Part shown: piece by piece, positions 1 through 8,250 of the stretch | Numbering within the stretch: position 1 is the first letter of the stretch | Layout of the letters: every line of letters starts with the position of its first letter | NCBI RefSeq assembly: GCF_022631375.1 | Contig: NZ_JALBGC010000005.1 | Coordinates: 124,001 to 188,000 of the forward strand | DNA: 64,000 nucleotides | Source of the DNA: Hymenobacter cyanobacteriorum | Lineage (GTDB): Bacteria > Bacteroidota > Bacteroidia > Cytophagales > Hymenobacteraceae | Reading direction: 5' to 3' | Translations under genes and position numbers: made by a program | Notes under the pieces: model-generated | Databases searched by the model: none | What the model was told of the DNA's origin: nothing | Seen by the model: the letters and a program-made list of their open reading frames with translations, nothing else

Positions 1-2154
1 TGCGCCAGCGGCGGCCGTGTTGCTCAGCCGCAGGTTACCGAACACGCCGGTACCGTCGCCGCTTACCGTTTGGCCGCTGCCGCCGTTCAGGGTGATGTTG
101 CCACTGCCGCCGCCGCTGGTGTGCGCCGCCGAGTTCACCATGTTGCCGGCTACATAAATGATTTTACCGCCGTCATTCAGCACGCCGTCCAGCAGCGAGA
201 GCGTAGCGCCAGAGGGCACAGTATAAGTAGCCACGCTACCGCCAAGCTGGAGCGTGCCGTTGGATTTGTTCAGCGTCCAGTTGCTGAAGTTACTGCTGCC
301 AGCCGTGGTACCGATGGTGCCGTTGTTGACTAGCTGCTGGTCCTTCGAACCGCTGAAAATGGTGTTGTTGGTGCCCGTGAGATAGGTACAGCCCGAGCCA
401 ATCGTGAAAGTGCCCTGAATGGTCAGATTGAGGCTATTGGCATCGAAGCAGGTGGCCACCGTCGGGTCAAGGGTAAAATCGTTCTGTACAGTCAGCGGCT
501 GCGCGGCGATAGTCGCATTTGCTGCAAAGTTAGCATCAAACGGCATCGTTTGGTTGATAACCTTGCTCGTGCCGGCCCCTGCTTTCTTAACAAGCAGATT
601 CCAGAGTGGCGCCGTGGTGAGCAAACGCGCCGGGTCAGCCGTGGCCGGTAAGGTAATCTCAACGGTGCCGCCGGTTACAATAGCATTATTGGGATTCACA
701 CCAATGTGGAACATGCCATCGGCTTTCGTGTTGCCAGGCACATTCTGCACGTGAATGATACCCCCCGTCATGCGGAAGCCCTGCGTCAGATAAGGCACAC
801 TAAAGCGGGCAAACTTGTCGTCGACAGTAGTAGCGGTAGCCCCCGTGCAGTAGAAATCACCACCGGTAATAATGAACGAGCCGCGGTGATTGGCGGAGGT
901 ACGCGATGGCCGGAACTTGTTTACAGTAGTAGTGCCACCCTCCACCAATACCTGGCCATCTTCGCGCACTACCATACCGCCATCGTAGTTGCTGATGAAG
1001 CTACCGGCACTAATGCGGTACACGCCATAAACAGAAATGAAGTGAGCGTTGGTGTTGATGACCGTGGCACCTGCAATCCAGAGAGTAGGGGTGTTATGCA
1101 CGCCGCCGCCAACGTCTGCGCCAAGCGCGAAGCCTGCCGCAGTAGCCTGGTCGTTGGTGATTTGGGCTAAGTAAACGTTGCTGCCTAATTTGGTGATGCC
1201 ATTGTATAGCTGCAGGAAGTCGCCGTCACCCAAGTGATTGAGCCGCAGGTTACCCTGGGCATTCTGCGGATTTACCGTAGAAGTAACGTTCAGCGTTACC
1301 TGGCTGTCTGTGCCTTTGTTGACGCGCAGAATATCCAGGTCGGTTGGGCCGTTGCAGGCAAAATTGGCATTGTTCGTACCCGTAAAGTTCAGCAGCGCCA
1401 CTTGCGTGTCGTCGGTTGTGCCGTTATGCAGGTTCACGGTGCCAGCGTTAAGGAAGCTGCCGCTCACGTTAATCGTGTGCGCGCCAGTTACTGCCGTTAC
1501 GCCAAGCGTAGTGCCGGCGCCAATGGTAATGTCGCCCAGCACATTCAGCGTGCGGCTGGTGCTGGCCGTGCCGCCGATGGTGAGCGTCAGGGCCGCATTG
1601 GTGCGGGTCGTCGTCAGGCTGCCGGCCAGCGTCAGCGTGTTGTTGAGCTGTACCGTGAAAGCGGTAGCCGAAGTGTTCAACAAGCGCAGGTTGTTGTAGC
1701 CAGCGGCCGGGTTCGGAAGCACCGTCGTGCCCGCCGGCCAGTTGTAGAATTCGACCGTACCGGTCCCTGCCGACGCAAAATTGTTGATTGTTACCGTTGG
1801 GAAGTACGGCGCGCCGATGCGCAGCGTGCCCTGGCCCGATAAGCTATTCAGGGTAGGGAAGGTTGCCGTCGCCGACTGCAGGTCGAGCACCCCCCCGCGC
1901 TGAATGGTCAGGTCGAGACCGGCTGTACTGACAGGAGCGCTGACGAACACCACGAAGCTGTTGGTCACCACCACCGCATCGCCATTCATTGGCACGCGGG
2001 AGTTAATCCTCGTCGAGCCCGTCGGGTCGGTTGTCCAAATGTTTGGGTCAGTCCAGTTGCCACTGGTGCCACCGCCATTGAACGTATACAAGGTGCCGCC
2101 CATTGCCAGCGTACTCCAGAAGATGGCCAATAGTCCAAGTAGGAATGCTTTCAT
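1..2154 (-). CDS. Large secreted repeat-rich protein (5' part only)
   Basis: Open reading frame without a stop running off the left edge; 718 codons are visible from the ATG at 2154. It starts with a signal peptide (MKAFLLGLLAIFWSTLAMG) followed by GNWTDPNIWTTDPTGS, a motif common at the start of Bacteroidota cell-surface proteins. The rest is rich in Thr, Gly, Asn and Ala with short beta-strand-like units (for example LTIQGTFTIGSGCTYLTG), suggesting a beta-helix or stacked beta-sandwich exoprotein. I infer export by Sec and then T9SS, but the C-terminal sorting domain would lie outside the window. No enzymatic motif was seen. It is divergent from nuoK across an AT-rich gap. Confidence 0.75.
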   Translation of the reverse strand, partial: MKAFLLGLLAIFWSTLAMGGTLYTFNGGGTSGNWTDPNIWTTDPTGSTRINSRVPMNGDAVVVTNSFVVFVSAPVSTAGLDLTIQRGGVLDLQSATATFPTLNSLSGQGTLRIGAPYFPTVTINNFASAGTGTVEFYNWPAGTTVLPNPAAGYNNLRLLNTSATAFTVQLNNTLTLAGSLTTTRTNAALTLTIGGTASTSRTLNVLGDITIGAGTTLGVTAVTGAHTINVSGSFLNAGTVNLHNGTTDDTQVALLNFTGTNNANFACNGPTDLDILRVNKGTDSQVTLNVTSTVNPQNAQGNLRLNHLGDGDFLQLYNGITKLGSNVYLAQITNDQATAAGFALGADVGGGVHNTPTLWIAGATVINTNAHFISVYGVYRISAGSFISNYDGGMVVREDGQVLVEGGTTTVNKFRPSRTSANHRGSFIITGGDFYCTGATATTVDDKFARFSVPYLTQGFRMTGGIIHVQNVPGNTKADGMFHIGVNPNNAIVTGGTVEITLPATADPARLLTTAPLWNLLVKKAGAGTSKVINQTMPFDANFAANATIAAQPLTVQNDFTLDPTVATCFDANSLNLTIQGTFTIGSGCTYLTGTNNTIFSGSKDQQLVNNGTIGTTAGSSNFSNWTLNKSNGTLQLGGSVATYTVPSGATLSLLDGVLNDGGKIIYVAGNMVNSAAHTSGGGSGNITLNGGSGQTVSGDGTGVFGNLRLSNTAAAGA

Positions 2155-2563
2155 GTAAAAGAAGGTTAATGGAAAATAGAATTAAAAGCGAAGTTTTGAA
2201 GCTGCGAAAATGTTGTTATAGTTCTACGAAATACGAAGTTTGCGAATTTAGTTCGTTATAAAAACATATTCCGGGGCTAGGCTTATTAAAGTCCGGATTA
2301 TCTTTATTCAGGTTAGTGTTATCATCGATTAGTTCAATAAAAGAACGTTTTTAATCTTGCTATAATATTGGATTAAGCAATGAATTTATTAATTCTGTTG
2401 CTGGTGTTTCCTTTCCGGAAACCACGAGGAGCCATTGGCCAACCGAGCGCATTTGGAATGGGATGGGGGAAAGTGCGGCCCGACAGCTTTCGCAGCTAGG
2501 GGTTTTCGGGTACCTTTGCCGGCCGGCCGGCTGCACCATGCCCATTGGCCGACCTTTCCTGCT
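2155..2563. other. AT-rich divergent intergenic region
   Basis: About 400 bases between the divergent secreted-protein gene and nuoK. The left 250 bases are clearly more AT-rich than the coding sequence around them and should hold both promoters. A TATAAT-like hexamer lies near 2360, but I cannot assign a start site. Reading frames that extend nuoK upstream into this region lack similarity to NuoK and are not credible. Confidence 0.4.
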
Positions 2564-2911
2564 ATGGACCCTTCTGTTGTTGCCCCTACTATTCCCGACG
2601 TTATTCGGACTGTTCCGCTTCAGTACTATGTCTTTTTCGCCTCGGCTCTGTTTGCTATTGGCGTTACGGGTGTGCTGGTGCGGCGCAATGCCATCATCAT
2701 CTTCATGTGTGTCGAGCTGATGCTCAACGCCGTGAATATTTTATTGACGGCTTTTTCGGCCTACCGGGCTGACCCCAACGGACAGATTTTCGTGTTCTTC
2801 ATCATGGCCGTCGCCGCCGCCGAAGTCTCGGTGGGCCTGGGTATTATCGTCATGATTTACCGCAACTTCCAGACCACTGACGTTAACCTGCTCAGCCGGT
2901 TGAAGTGGTAG
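2564..2911 (+). CDS. nuoK: NADH-quinone oxidoreductase subunit K
   Basis: Membrane subunit of respiratory complex I, part of the proton-translocating arm. The 115-residue product has the three helices of NuoK: an N-terminal hydrophobic segment, then GVLVRRNAIIIFMCVELMLNAVNI carrying the conserved membrane Glu, then IFVFFIMAVAAAEVSVGLGIIVMIYR with the second conserved Glu. I chose the ATG at 2564 because it gives the family length; the frame is open further upstream, but that part does not resemble NuoK. nuoL follows 98 bases downstream. No other complex I gene is visible in the window. Confidence 0.93.
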   Translation: MDPSVVAPTIPDVIRTVPLQYYVFFASALFAIGVTGVLVRRNAIIIFMCVELMLNAVNILLTAFSAYRADPNGQIFVFFIMAVAAAEVSVGLGIIVMIYRNFQTTDVNLLSRLKW

Positions 2912-2917
2912 TATAGC

Positions 2918-3004
2918 AGGGACTTAGGGGCTTGGGAACTTAGGGACTTGGTTTTAATCAAAGTTGCCTGCTCCAAGACCCCAAGTCCCCAAGACCCCAA
3001 GTCC
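2918..3004. repeat. Imperfect inverted repeat between nuoK and nuoL
   Basis: A left arm at 2918-2951 built from GGGACTTAGG/GGGACTTGG-like units faces a right arm at 2973-3004 built from CCAAGACCCC and CCAAGTCCCC units, separated by about 21 bases. Each arm is itself a short purine-rich (or pyrimidine-rich) repeat with a period near 8-9 bases. The element ends 5 bases before the nuoL ATG, so a folded transcript could affect nuoL translation or uncouple it from nuoK. Confidence 0.7.
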
Positions 3005-3009
3005 TTAAC

Positions 3010-5004
3010 ATGCAAGAAACTGTTCTCCCCGTGGCCAACGCACCGTATTCGACGCTGCTCTACGTCCTGATTCCGTTGCTGCCCTTCCTGGGCTTTTTGC
3101 TGAACGGGTTACTGAACCGCAAGCTCTCCGGCACCGTGGCCGGCCTTATTGGCAGCGCGGCCGTGCTGGGCTCGTTCCTGATTTCGGTGGCGCTGTTCTG
3201 GGAATTTCAGCACCCGGCGGCCAACTGGGCCATTCCCGGTACCGGCACGCACGTGGCCTACACCGTGCAGCTGTTCGACTGGATTTCGGTGGGCTCGCTC
3301 CAGATTCCGTTTCAGTACCAGATTGACCAGCTCAGCTTGGTGATGCTGCTGCTCGTGACGGGCGTGGGCTTCCTTATCCACGTGTACAGCATCGGCTACA
3401 TGCACCACGACGAAAACGTGGGCAAGTTTTTCAGCTTCCTGAACCTGTTCATTTTCAGTATGCTGCTGTTGGTGATGGGCAGCAATTTCGTCATTCTGTT
3501 CATCGGCTGGGAAGGCGTGGGTTTGTGCTCCTATTTGCTCATCGGCTTCTGGAACAAGAACACCAGCTACAACAACGCCGCCAAAAAGGCCTTCATCATC
3601 AACCGCATCGGCGACTTGGGCTTTTTGCTCGGCATCTTCCTGATTTACCTCACTTTCAATTCGGTGCAGTACGCCGAAGTGTTCCAGAAAGCCTCATTGG
3701 GGCAGTTTGGGATGTTTGGCGCGGGCATCTGCACCTACATCACGCTGCTGCTGTTTGTGGGCGCCATGGGCAAATCGGCCCAGCTGCCGCTCTACACCTG
3801 GCTGCCGGATGCTATGGCTGGCCCCACGCCGGTTTCAGCCCTCATCCACGCCGCTACGATGGTGACGGCGGGCATCTACATGGTACTGCGCGCCAACGTG
3901 CTGTTCACCCTTTCGCCTGACACGCTGGAAGTTGTCGCTATCGTAGGCGCGGCCACGGCGTTGTTCGCGGCCACTATCGGCCTGGCCCAGAACGACATCA
4001 AAAAAGTGTTGGCTTACTCCACCGTGTCGCAGCTGGGCTATATGTTTCTGGCGCTGGGCGTGATGGGGTACTCCACGTCGCTGTTCCACGTACTTACTCA
4101 CGCCTTCTTCAAAGCGCTGATGTTCCTTGGCGCCGGCTCGGTTATTCACGCTATGAGCAACGAGCAGGACCTGCGCCGCATGGGCGGCCTGCGCAAGGCG
4201 CTGCCCATCACGTTCCTGACCTTCCTCATTGGCTGCCTGGCCATTTCAGGCATTCCGCCGTTCTCAGGCTTCTTCTCCAAAGATGAGATTCTGGCGCACG
4301 CCTACGAGCACAACAAAGTGCTGTGGGCCATGGGCTTGCTCACGGCTTTCCTCACGGCGTTCTACATGTTCCGCCTCCTGTTCCTGGCTTTCTTTGGCGA
4401 GTTCCGCGGTACCGAGGAGCAGAAGCATCACCTGCACGAGTCGCCGGCTTCGATGACGTTTCCGCTCATTGTGCTGGCCGTGCTGGCGGCCGTGGGTGGC
4501 TTCATGGGCGCCCCCATGTTCACGGGCGGGCACCACTACCTGGCCGAGTACCTGGCCCCAATTTTCACTTACTCGCAGCGCCTGATGCCGGCCGCCTTCT
4601 CGGCCGAAGTCGACCACAACACCGAGCTGATGCTCATGGGCCTGTCGGTGGCGGCGGGTGTGCTGGGCATCATCTTGGCCTACGTGATGTACGTGGCCCG
4701 CGCCCAGCGCCCGGCCGAGGACGAAGCCCAGCGTTCGGCCCCCGAAAGCCTGGTGTATCACAAGTACTACGTCGATGAGCTGTACAACACGCTCTTCACG
4801 CGGCCGGTGATGTGGCTCTCATCGGGCCTCTACAAGTTTGTTGAGAATGGTGTTATCAACCCCGTAACCGGTCTTTTTGGCCGGGCCGTGAATGGTGGCG
4901 GCACCTTGCTGCGCTACGTGCAAACCGGAGCCGTGGAAACCTACCTGATTCTGATGGTAGTGGGCATTGTGCTCATCCTAGGGCTCAACTTCAGCCGATT
5001 TTAA
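3010..5004 (+). CDS. nuoL: NADH-quinone oxidoreductase subunit L
   Basis: Antiporter-like membrane subunit of complex I, the most distal proton pump. The 664-residue protein shows the proton-conducting membrane transporter core: WEGVGLCSYLLIGFW near residue 165, a conserved Lys in the NAAKKAFIINRIGD stretch, GKSAQLPLYTWLPDAMAGPTPVSALIHAATMVTAGIY near residues 255-290, and LTHAFFKALMFLGAGSVIHA near residue 365. The C-terminus has the long amphipathic segment ending in a last transmembrane helix (TYLILMVVGIVLILGLNF). Length is normal for NuoL. It ends the nuoK-nuoL unit: a strong terminator follows and nuoM is not next. Confidence 0.96.
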   Translation: MQETVLPVANAPYSTLLYVLIPLLPFLGFLLNGLLNRKLSGTVAGLIGSAAVLGSFLISVALFWEFQHPAANWAIPGTGTHVAYTVQLFDWISVGSLQIPFQYQIDQLSLVMLLLVTGVGFLIHVYSIGYMHHDENVGKFFSFLNLFIFSMLLLVMGSNFVILFIGWEGVGLCSYLLIGFWNKNTSYNNAAKKAFIINRIGDLGFLLGIFLIYLTFNSVQYAEVFQKASLGQFGMFGAGICTYITLLLFVGAMGKSAQLPLYTWLPDAMAGPTPVSALIHAATMVTAGIYMVLRANVLFTLSPDTLEVVAIVGAATALFAATIGLAQNDIKKVLAYSTVSQLGYMFLALGVMGYSTSLFHVLTHAFFKALMFLGAGSVIHAMSNEQDLRRMGGLRKALPITFLTFLIGCLAISGIPPFSGFFSKDEILAHAYEHNKVLWAMGLLTAFLTAFYMFRLLFLAFFGEFRGTEEQKHHLHESPASMTFPLIVLAVLAAVGGFMGAPMFTGGHHYLAEYLAPIFTYSQRLMPAAFSAEVDHNTELMLMGLSVAAGVLGIILAYVMYVARAQRPAEDEAQRSAPESLVYHKYYVDELYNTLFTRPVMWLSSGLYKFVENGVINPVTGLFGRAVNGGGTLLRYVQTGAVETYLILMVVGIVLILGLNFSRF

Positions 5005-5024
5005 CTCCGCATTTTGCTACAGAT

Positions 5025-5060
5025 AAAAAAAGCCACTCGCCTGCGCGAGTGGCTTTTTTT
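5025..5060 (+). terminator. Rho-independent terminator after nuoL
   Basis: AAGCCACTCGC and GCGAGTGGCTT form a stem around a short loop, flanked by an A-run on the left and seven Ts on the right, so it could also work on the opposite strand. Confidence 0.9.
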
Positions 5061-5227
5061 ATGGCGCTCAGTAAAAGGGATGGAGTAAAAGTTTCGGCTA
5101 AGCCGAACCGTGGAAGCACAACTTTTTTGGCTGGGAAGGGTATAGGAACGCATTCGGCCGGGCCAGCAGGCTTGTGCCGCATGGTGCACCCGCCGCTTAA
5201 GTGCGGCTCACTTTACTCCCTCTTTTT

Positions 5228-6817
5228 ATGGATTTGAAACCAAAACTCCTTCGCGGTCTGGCGCTGGGAACCGTCGTGCTCGGCATGGCTGCTCCGCATG
5301 CCAAGGCGCAAACAGCTGACCGCAAAACTGCGCTTAGCGCCAACATCGGCTTGCTGCAATACCGTGGCAACATGGGCACCGACTTCTGGAACCGCTCTGG
5401 AGTCGACATTGAGGTCGGTGGCGGCGGCGCAATCACCCGCTACCTCTCGCCCTCGTTCGATTTGGGCCTGCTGGGTTACTACGAAACCTATAAGTTCAGC
5501 AGCCAGGTGCGGAATGGCGACAACTTCGAGTCGCGCACCGGGATGGTTGACCTGGGCCTGAAGCTCAAGCTGAACAACGGCAAGATTATGAAGGAGGACG
5601 GCTTCCTGCAGCCCTACCTGATGGGCGGCGGCGGCATGTTCCTGGCTAACAGCCAGGGCGTAGCCAACGGAGCTAACTACTTCAACCAGATTCGCCGTCC
5701 CGAGGTGTTTGGCCTGGCTGGCCTGCGTTTCCGCCTCAGCGAAGCCGTGGCCCTGGACCTCACCATTAGCCAACACTATCCCTTCACTGAGCGTGTAGAC
5801 AACCTCTACGGCCCGGTTAACCCGGCCGATAAGCTGTATGACCGTTTCCTGCTGAGCCAGGCCGGCATTACGGTGGCCCTGGGCAAAATGAAGGACGAGG
5901 ATAAGGACGGTGTGTCGGACAAAAAGGATAAGTGCCCCGGCACCCCGGCCGGCGTAGCGGTTGACCCCAATGGCTGCCCGCTCGATAAAGACGGCGACGG
6001 CGTGCCCGACTACCAGGATAAATGCCCCGACGTGAAAGGCGTGGCCGCCCTGCAAGGCTGCCCCGACCGCGACGGTGACGGCGTAACCGATGCCGACGAC
6101 GCCTGCCCCGATACTCCCGGCAAGGCCGAGCTGAAAGGCTGCCCCGACGCCGACAACGACGGCGTGATTGACCAGAACGACAAGTGCCCCGGCACCCCCG
6201 CCGGTGTGCAGGTAGATGCCAACGGCTGCCCGCTTGACCGCGACGGCGACGGCGTGCCCGACTACCAGGACCGCTGCCCCAACCGCCCCGGCCCGGCCAG
6301 CAACAAAGGCTGCCCCGAGGTGAAAGCCGAAACCAAGAAGCGCCTGCAGGAAGCCACGAAGTACATCAACTTCGAGTTCGACAAAGCAGTGTTGCTGCCC
6401 AGCTCGTACCCCACGTTGAAGGACCTCGCCAAAATAATGGAAGAGTATCCCGACTACACGCTGAGTATTGCTGGCCACACCGATAGCAAAGGTGCTGATG
6501 ACTATAACCTGCGCCTTTCGGATGACCGCGCTGCTTCGGCCCGCGCCTACATGCTGAGCCAGGCAGTGCCCGCCGACCGCATAGTGTCGCACGGCTTCGG
6601 CGAAACCAAGCCGATTGCCGACAACGCCACCAAAGCCGGCCAGGCGCTGAACCGTCGCGTTGAGTTCGACCTCTACCTCACCGGCGACCCCAACGCTGCC
6701 GAAGTGAAGTATGGCCCGGCTCCGACCATCGCCCCGGCTCCGCCCAAAGCTGCGCCGGTGAAGAAGGCCCCGGCTAAAAAGGCTCCGGCCCGCAAAGCTC
6801 CGGCCAAGCGCAAATAG
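5228..6817 (+). CDS. OmpA-family protein with TSP3 calcium-binding repeats
   Basis: Outer-membrane protein that likely tethers the membrane to peptidoglycan. Order: signal peptide ending near HAKAQT (residues 1-29); an N-terminal beta-barrel-like domain to about residue 220; a run of thrombospondin type 3 repeats (DKDGVSDKKDKCPGT, DKDGDGVPDYQDKCP, DRDGDGVTDADDACP and others, about residues 220-365) expected to bind calcium; a C-terminal OmpA domain with FEFDKAVLLPSSYPTL and the peptidoglycan-binding signature GHTDSKGADDYNLRLSDDRA; and a Pro/Ala/Lys-rich tail (APVKKAPAKKAPARKAPAK). The ATG at 5228 is chosen because it starts the signal peptide. It sits alone between two terminators. Confidence 0.93.
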   Translation: MDLKPKLLRGLALGTVVLGMAAPHAKAQTADRKTALSANIGLLQYRGNMGTDFWNRSGVDIEVGGGGAITRYLSPSFDLGLLGYYETYKFSSQVRNGDNFESRTGMVDLGLKLKLNNGKIMKEDGFLQPYLMGGGGMFLANSQGVANGANYFNQIRRPEVFGLAGLRFRLSEAVALDLTISQHYPFTERVDNLYGPVNPADKLYDRFLLSQAGITVALGKMKDEDKDGVSDKKDKCPGTPAGVAVDPNGCPLDKDGDGVPDYQDKCPDVKGVAALQGCPDRDGDGVTDADDACPDTPGKAELKGCPDADNDGVIDQNDKCPGTPAGVQVDANGCPLDRDGDGVPDYQDRCPNRPGPASNKGCPEVKAETKKRLQEATKYINFEFDKAVLLPSSYPTLKDLAKIMEEYPDYTLSIAGHTDSKGADDYNLRLSDDRAASARAYMLSQAVPADRIVSHGFGETKPIADNATKAGQALNRRVEFDLYLTGDPNAAEVKYGPAPTIAPAPPKAAPVKKAPAKKAPARKAPAKRK

Positions 6818-6841
6818 ATTCGGCGCAAGCTGATGACTGAA

Positions 6842-6876
6842 GACGGCCCACTCGCTGAGAGTGGGCCGTTTTTTTA
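6842..6876 (+). terminator. Rho-independent terminator after the OmpA-family gene
   Basis: ACGGCCCACTC and GAGTGGGCCGT pair around a tetraloop-sized gap and are followed by a run of Ts. Confidence 0.9.
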
Positions 6877-6953
6877 TGGCTAATACTGAAGAAATTGGCC
6901 GCCGCCATCCTGTGCTCAGGCAACCGGAATGGCGGTTTTGCCTTCTTGCGCAC

Positions 6954-8165
6954 ATGCTGAAAAAACTGCTCTTCATCGTTGCCGTGGCTGGCCTGTTGCA
7001 ACCAGCCCGCGCCCAGGACACTACCCTGACACGTCTGCTGCGCACCAACGCTTATCCGCTCACTGCCGTCGGCACGCAGCTGACGGGCACGGGCTGGGAA
7101 AAAATACGGGCCAGCATCGGCCAGAGCCAGTTTGTGCTGGTGGGCGAAGACCACGGCATGGCCCAGATTCCGCAGTTCACGCAGGCCGTGGCGCGCGAGC
7201 TGCAGCCAGCGGCTTTCATCACCGAAATCGACCGATACCAGGCTGCCAATCTCACGCGCCTCACCGCTGCGCCGGGCCTGCCCACGGCTTACCTGAAGGC
7301 TACTCCCGGTTCGCTGTCGTTCTTCAGCTGGGGCGAGGAGTACGAGCTGGCGCAGCAGCTGCGGGCGCAGAAAACCCAGCTCATCGGCATTGAGCAGGTG
7401 GGGATTTTTACGTTGGGGCGTTTTTATGACGAGCTGGCGGGCCGGGTGAAAAGCAAGAGCACCCGGGCCTGGCTGCAACGCGAAGGTGCGGCCTACCAAC
7501 AGCACGACAACTCGCAGTTTCGGAGCGGCGGCCAGGCCTACAGCATCCTGAGCCAGCAGCCTTCAGCGCTCGATAGCCTGGAGCTGTTAACAAAAAACGA
7601 AAGCCCCGAAGCGCGTCGCATGGTGCAGGAGTACCTGCTCAGCTACCGCATCTACAAAAACCAGGTGAAAGGTTTTGGCAGCCACCAGGCCCGCATCAAC
7701 CTGATGAAGCGCAACCTGCTGGCCCGGCTGCGGCCGCTGGCGCCGCAGCCAGGCCAGCCGCTGCCCAAGCTATTGTTCAAGTTCGGGGCCAGCCACATGG
7801 CGCGCGCCCTCAGCCCCTGGGCCGGCATTACCGACGTGGGCAACCTGGCCCAGAACCTGGCCGACGCGCAGGATGCCCGCTCGCTGCACCTGCTGGTGAT
7901 GGGCAAGCAGGGCACGCAGGTAGGCGGTTTCAACCCCGACGAGCCCGGCAAAAACGTAGTGCCCTTCGACCTCTCGAAAGACGCCTACATGAAGCCCTTC
8001 GCTGACCTCAGCCCAGGCCCGGCCTGGCAGGTATTCGACCTACGCCCGGCCCGCCGTGCCCTGCTCAACGGCAAGCTGGTGGTGGCCGACCCAACGTTGA
8101 CAGGTTTTCTGCTGGGCTACGATTATTTCGTGCTCATCCCAACAGCCACCGCCAGCCGCAGCTAG
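6954..8165 (+). CDS. Secreted ChaN/erythromycin-esterase-like protein
   Basis: Exported protein of 403 residues with a signal peptide (MLKKLLFIVAVAGLLQPARAQ). The segment VLVGEDHGMAQIPQFTQAVA, then ITEIDRYQ about 20 residues later, and the late motif LLFKFGASHMARAL resemble the GExHG/E...H arrangement of the erythromycin esterase and ChaN/TraB-like superfamily. That fold binds haem or acts as a metal-dependent hydrolase in different members; I cannot say which applies here. The ATG at 6954 starts the signal peptide; an upstream in-frame start would overlap the preceding terminator. It is a single gene with no partner. Confidence 0.7.
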   Translation: MLKKLLFIVAVAGLLQPARAQDTTLTRLLRTNAYPLTAVGTQLTGTGWEKIRASIGQSQFVLVGEDHGMAQIPQFTQAVARELQPAAFITEIDRYQAANLTRLTAAPGLPTAYLKATPGSLSFFSWGEEYELAQQLRAQKTQLIGIEQVGIFTLGRFYDELAGRVKSKSTRAWLQREGAAYQQHDNSQFRSGGQAYSILSQQPSALDSLELLTKNESPEARRMVQEYLLSYRIYKNQVKGFGSHQARINLMKRNLLARLRPLAPQPGQPLPKLLFKFGASHMARALSPWAGITDVGNLAQNLADAQDARSLHLLVMGKQGTQVGGFNPDEPGKNVVPFDLSKDAYMKPFADLSPGPAWQVFDLRPARRALLNGKLVVADPTLTGFLLGYDYFVLIPTATASRS

Positions 8166-8196
8166 CGGGGTAATTCGTTTTGCCAACCGTAAGCAG

Positions 8197-8230
8197 AACG
8201 TCATGCCGAGCGCAGCCGAGGCATGATGTT
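8197..8230. repeat. Short palindromic element of the GTCATGC family
   Basis: AACGTCATGCC pairs with GGCATGATGTT around GAGCGCAGCCGA. This is a collapsed version of the longer interspersed palindromes (for example 34143-34256). It lies between the convergent ends of the ChaN-like and TonB receptor genes and could act as a terminator hairpin. Confidence 0.7.
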
Positions 8231-8250
8231 CTATTTGGCGCGCTGTCAGC

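Noticed and set aside
5213..7048. 611-codon frame antisense to the OmpA-family gene
   Set aside because: High third-position GC creates long antisense frames here; it has no signal or domain and is explained by the strong plus-strand gene.
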